Position numbers and translations under genes: made by a program. A stretch of DNA of 64,000 nucleotides from Anas platyrhynchos. Taxonomy: Eukaryota; Chordata; Aves; Anseriformes; Anatidae. Positions 58,601 through 64,000 of the stretch are shown here, one piece after another (within the stretch, counting starts at the first letter, position 1; each line of letters starts with the position of its first letter). The stretch covers positions 29,979,001 to 30,043,000 of the forward strand of contig NC_092591.1 in the NCBI RefSeq assembly GCF_047663525.1, read 5' to 3'. The notes under the pieces were generated by a model. That model saw only the letters and a list, made by a program, of their open reading frames with translations. It was not told the origin of the DNA and made no database searches.

Positions 58601-61335
58601 GCTTCTTCAGGGGTGAAGGGATGGGGGTAAAGTGAGCGTGGGGAGGCAGCTGGGAGTAACGGTACTGCAGAGCTGGAGATGGATAGAAATTGGTGGAAGT
58701 GCAAGAGACGAGAAGGCAGGGGAGGTGTAATTACAGTGGGCTGAGATGCCTCTGCCACGTGCCAAAAACTCATATAACAACATTATTTTCAGGTGGCGTA
58801 GCTGGAACCAAGACATAAAAGTAAATCCCTCTCAAGATAAAACACAGGGAAGTTCCTGAGCAGCGAGGCAAAGGCAGCCCTGATCAGGCCATGCTGTTTG
58901 GAAAGCCGTCCTTCAGTTTTCCACACTCCTATGGGAGCAAACCAGATTATTTTAGGATTATTTTAGGACAGGGAAAAGCTCTGTGCTGCTGGATGAGAGG
59001 GGCTCAGGATGGTGAGGAAAGCGAAGGGGACTACAGGTGGCCAGGCAAGGTCATGCAGGTAGAGCAGAAGCGTCTCAGGAAAGGCACCTCTGGTCCTTGT
59101 GCACCACGTGAGGCCCGTTGGCTGCTGAATAATAAACATGAGTCATATGGATCCGGTCAGTGCTCTGTGGTCCAATTTGTTCATAGCAGGGCTGATAACC
59201 GGGTCAAGACCTAATGTTACCGCAGGAAAAGGACTTGACATTTCAAAGGGAGATTGGTATTTCCAAGGCTTGTTTGAGGAGCAGTCTCCAGCATTGTGGA
59301 ATGGCTGGAGCACATCCAGTTCACCATTTATATCAAGCTATAAGGACTGAGTAGAGGATAAACGAGCTTGCATTCCAATTTGTTCTTTGCAATGACGTAA
59401 GAAACAGAATGGGAAAGCAGTGCCAATGGCAAAGTGTTCTCCCAGCAATTAACAGTTTGAAAAATGGGTGTTTTTTGCTTAATGTGGAGGATGTGCCCAT
59501 TGCTTGCTTGTTCACCTCCTTAGTTTTAAGAGATTGTTTCAGCTGGTTGTTGTGATACATCATAAATGTTTTGGAGGAAAATGGAAACATTCCAGGGGTG
59601 CTGCTGTCAAGGGAGGACTTAATGAGTGCATTCGACTTGCCTGTGGCTCTGTGGGCTCTAAGGTGGAGGGTGGCAATGCAAGACTAGGGAGGAAAGTAAC
59701 TCACAGTCTGTGCGAGGCTGAAAAAATGTCAGGTGTACAGGAGTTCAACTCAGCAGCCCCGATCCTTTGTCAGGTGTTGCCTTTGGTTTATTGTCTGGCC
59801 ATGTTCATTTGTGGGTTTGGTTGACTGTTCCTTTGAGCTTAAGAGTCATAGGAAATCTGGGGCGTTTTTCCTGTAGAAGGAAAAAAAAAGATAGTGCTGT
59901 TTTTTGTTGTTGTTGTTTTTTTCTTTTTTTTTAGTGTGACCCTGTTTATTTTCAAGACAGTGTTATCTTCCTGAACAGGGAAGGGTTCCGACAGCAGAAG
60001 AGCCTTTCTCAGAATCCCACCCATCTTTTAATTGTGAGTTTATGAGAAGAAAGCACTTCTCTTTGCTCTGGGTACCATGTCACACATGCACTTCTGGCTG
60101 TCCATCTGTCAAGCCACAACCCAACCAATTCTCTTCCTGTGCTTGCTCTTGTGTAACCAGAAGGCTTCACAAACCACACGTTTCAGCCACAGAGGCTGTG
60201 TTGGTTGCCCCCGGCCGGTGATCACAGCAGATAGCAAGACCTGCCCTCACCACCTGCACATCCTGCCCCTCACAAGTACACCCAGCAGTGGAGCTGACGT
60301 CTCTCGGGCCTGCCTTAATAGTGGGGAAGTTAATCAAAAGTTGTTACTTCAAGTCGCAGGAGCATCAAACCGGCCTTTCCTCCTCACAGTCTGCCCTTAC
60401 AGAAGGGTCAGGAAAGATTGGGAACAGGGACAGGAAAACAAGTTTGCTTCCTTAATCTCTGTTACCAAGATAAAGTATATATCAGTAAGGTGTTTTGTTT
60501 TTTTTTTTTTTTTCAAGCTGAGCGTTTCCAGCTGGCACCGATAAGAGTTCTAGGAAGTGATGTATTTTCCTAAACAGAGCAAGGATAGTTCTGCCCAGCA
60601 CCAGATCCATTTGATAGGGCTTTATCAAGTGATAAAGCTTGAGCTTTATCAGCAAAGTCCCTTGCCACACAGAGCCTGAACAGCCACTTACAGTCCTGTT
60701 TGTCCCGTGGGATGAGCCACATGATAGTTAAAGGCAGTGTAAGTGTTGGTGCCCAATCTTGCACAATTCCCACTGAGACTTTTTTGGGCACCTGGCTGTC
60801 GGGACTGATCTGCTGCGACTGCCTCCAGCCTCGTGGCCATTGCCTTCCTGGCAGAGCTGCAGGGGTTGTTCTCAAACCCAGTGAGATGCCTCCTAGCCTC
60901 ACGTCTACCTGAGTAACTGCGTGCTTCTGATTCTTTGGGTTTATCTGGTGTATATCGCATGGGGATGTCCACACAGGGCATTTCTGCTACCACACCAGAA
61001 AAACAGTGACCCATAACTGTGATGTGAGGTCCCCGTGATCCATTTCCTCCTTCTGCTCTTAATTAAAATGACCAGAAACACTCTGTTCCAAGCCTGTTCT
61101 GCCCCTTCACAGTCTGCTGTCCATCAGAAAAAGGCCGTTAAGTGGTTAGACCTTGCAAAGCTGGGGAAGAACGCATTTTTCCCCAAAACTTCCTTGAGGA
61201 CTCTTGGTGGAAAAAACCTGCATTTCTTATCGAGCTTGCCACCCACACACAAAAAACTTGACGTGTGAGCAAACAGGCAGCAGCCCCGGGGCCTCACCCC
61301 CTCCGGCAGCGTTCCTTCATCTCCCCAAGCTGGCC
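58601..61335. other. Intergenic, upstream of the pepsinogen-type gene
   Basis: 2.7 kb, clearly less GC-rich than the rest of the window, with T tracts at 59895-59935 and 60492-60514. No coding frame is credible. It contains the GATA-site cluster at 60612-60651. Part may be old, unrecognised repeat sequence. Confidence 0.55.
60612..60651. promoter_or_regulatory. Cluster of four GATA-factor sites
   Basis: Four WGATAR matches in 40 bases: tgatag (60612), ttatca (60622), tgataa (60630) and ttatca (60646); the middle pair forms the palindrome ctttatcaagtgataaag. They lie about 690 bases before the pepsinogen-type start. GATA factors are known activators of pepsinogen genes in the avian proventriculus. 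Confidence 0.45.

Positions 61336-64000
<2,665 letters not shown>

Noticed and set aside
58601-60000. Possible additional old transposon sequence after the CR1 element
   Set aside because: Base composition changes here, but I could not match any family, so I do not call an element.

Overview
This is a 64 kb, very GC-rich, gene-dense piece of a vertebrate genome, almost certainly a bird microchromosome segment. Introns are short, CR1-type LINE fragments are present (17.4 kb, 21.6 kb and a long one at 57.7-58.6 kb), G/C homopolymer runs and minisatellites are frequent, and the ZP1 gene lacks a membrane anchor, as avian ZP1 does. I cannot name the species from sequence alone. Exon models were built by hand from open frames, GT/AG splice sites and phase agreement; every multi-exon model listed keeps its reading frame across all joins except TMEM109.

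The order follows human 11q12: MRPL16 (-, runs off the left edge), a cobalamin-binding protein gene of the CBLIF/TCN1 family (-), a ZP3-type egg-coat gene (+), two MS4A genes (+), CCDC86 (+), a BAAT/ACOT-type acyl-CoA gene (+), ZP1 (+), PRPF19 (-), TMEM109 (+), TMEM132A (+), CD6 (+), CD5 (+), VPS37C (-) and the first five exons of a pepsinogen-type aspartic protease (+, runs off the right edge). Differences from the mammalian order as I know it are the extra ZP3-type gene after the cobalamin-binding gene, the BAAT/ACOT-type gene where PTGDR2 would be expected, and no SLC15A3 between TMEM132A and CD6.

The genes are neighbours by ancestry and do not form an operon, but local pairings matter. 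PRPF19 and TMEM109 diverge from one CpG-rich promoter with ETS and ZNF143-type motifs. ZP1/PRPF19 and CD5/VPS37C meet tail to tail with about 200 bases between poly(A) signals. CD6 and CD5 are adjacent lymphocyte receptors with three SRCR domains each and similar acidic tyrosine tails. Two egg-coat genes lie about 18 kb apart. The BAAT/ACOT-type gene (HNF1-like site) and ZP1 (TATA box, imperfect oestrogen response element) both carry sequence suggestive of liver expression.

Non-genic sequence is mainly tandem repeats: a G-rich array before TMEM109, a 20-base array upstream of the VPS37C coding exons, a coding 72-base array in ZP1 and smaller arrays in introns. I found no tRNA, rRNA, CRISPR array or intact mobile element. 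The most useful leads are the unusual BAAT/ACOT-type gene, the ZP1 repeat array and upstream region, the GATA-site cluster before the pepsinogen gene, and the probable homopolymer frameshift in TMEM109.
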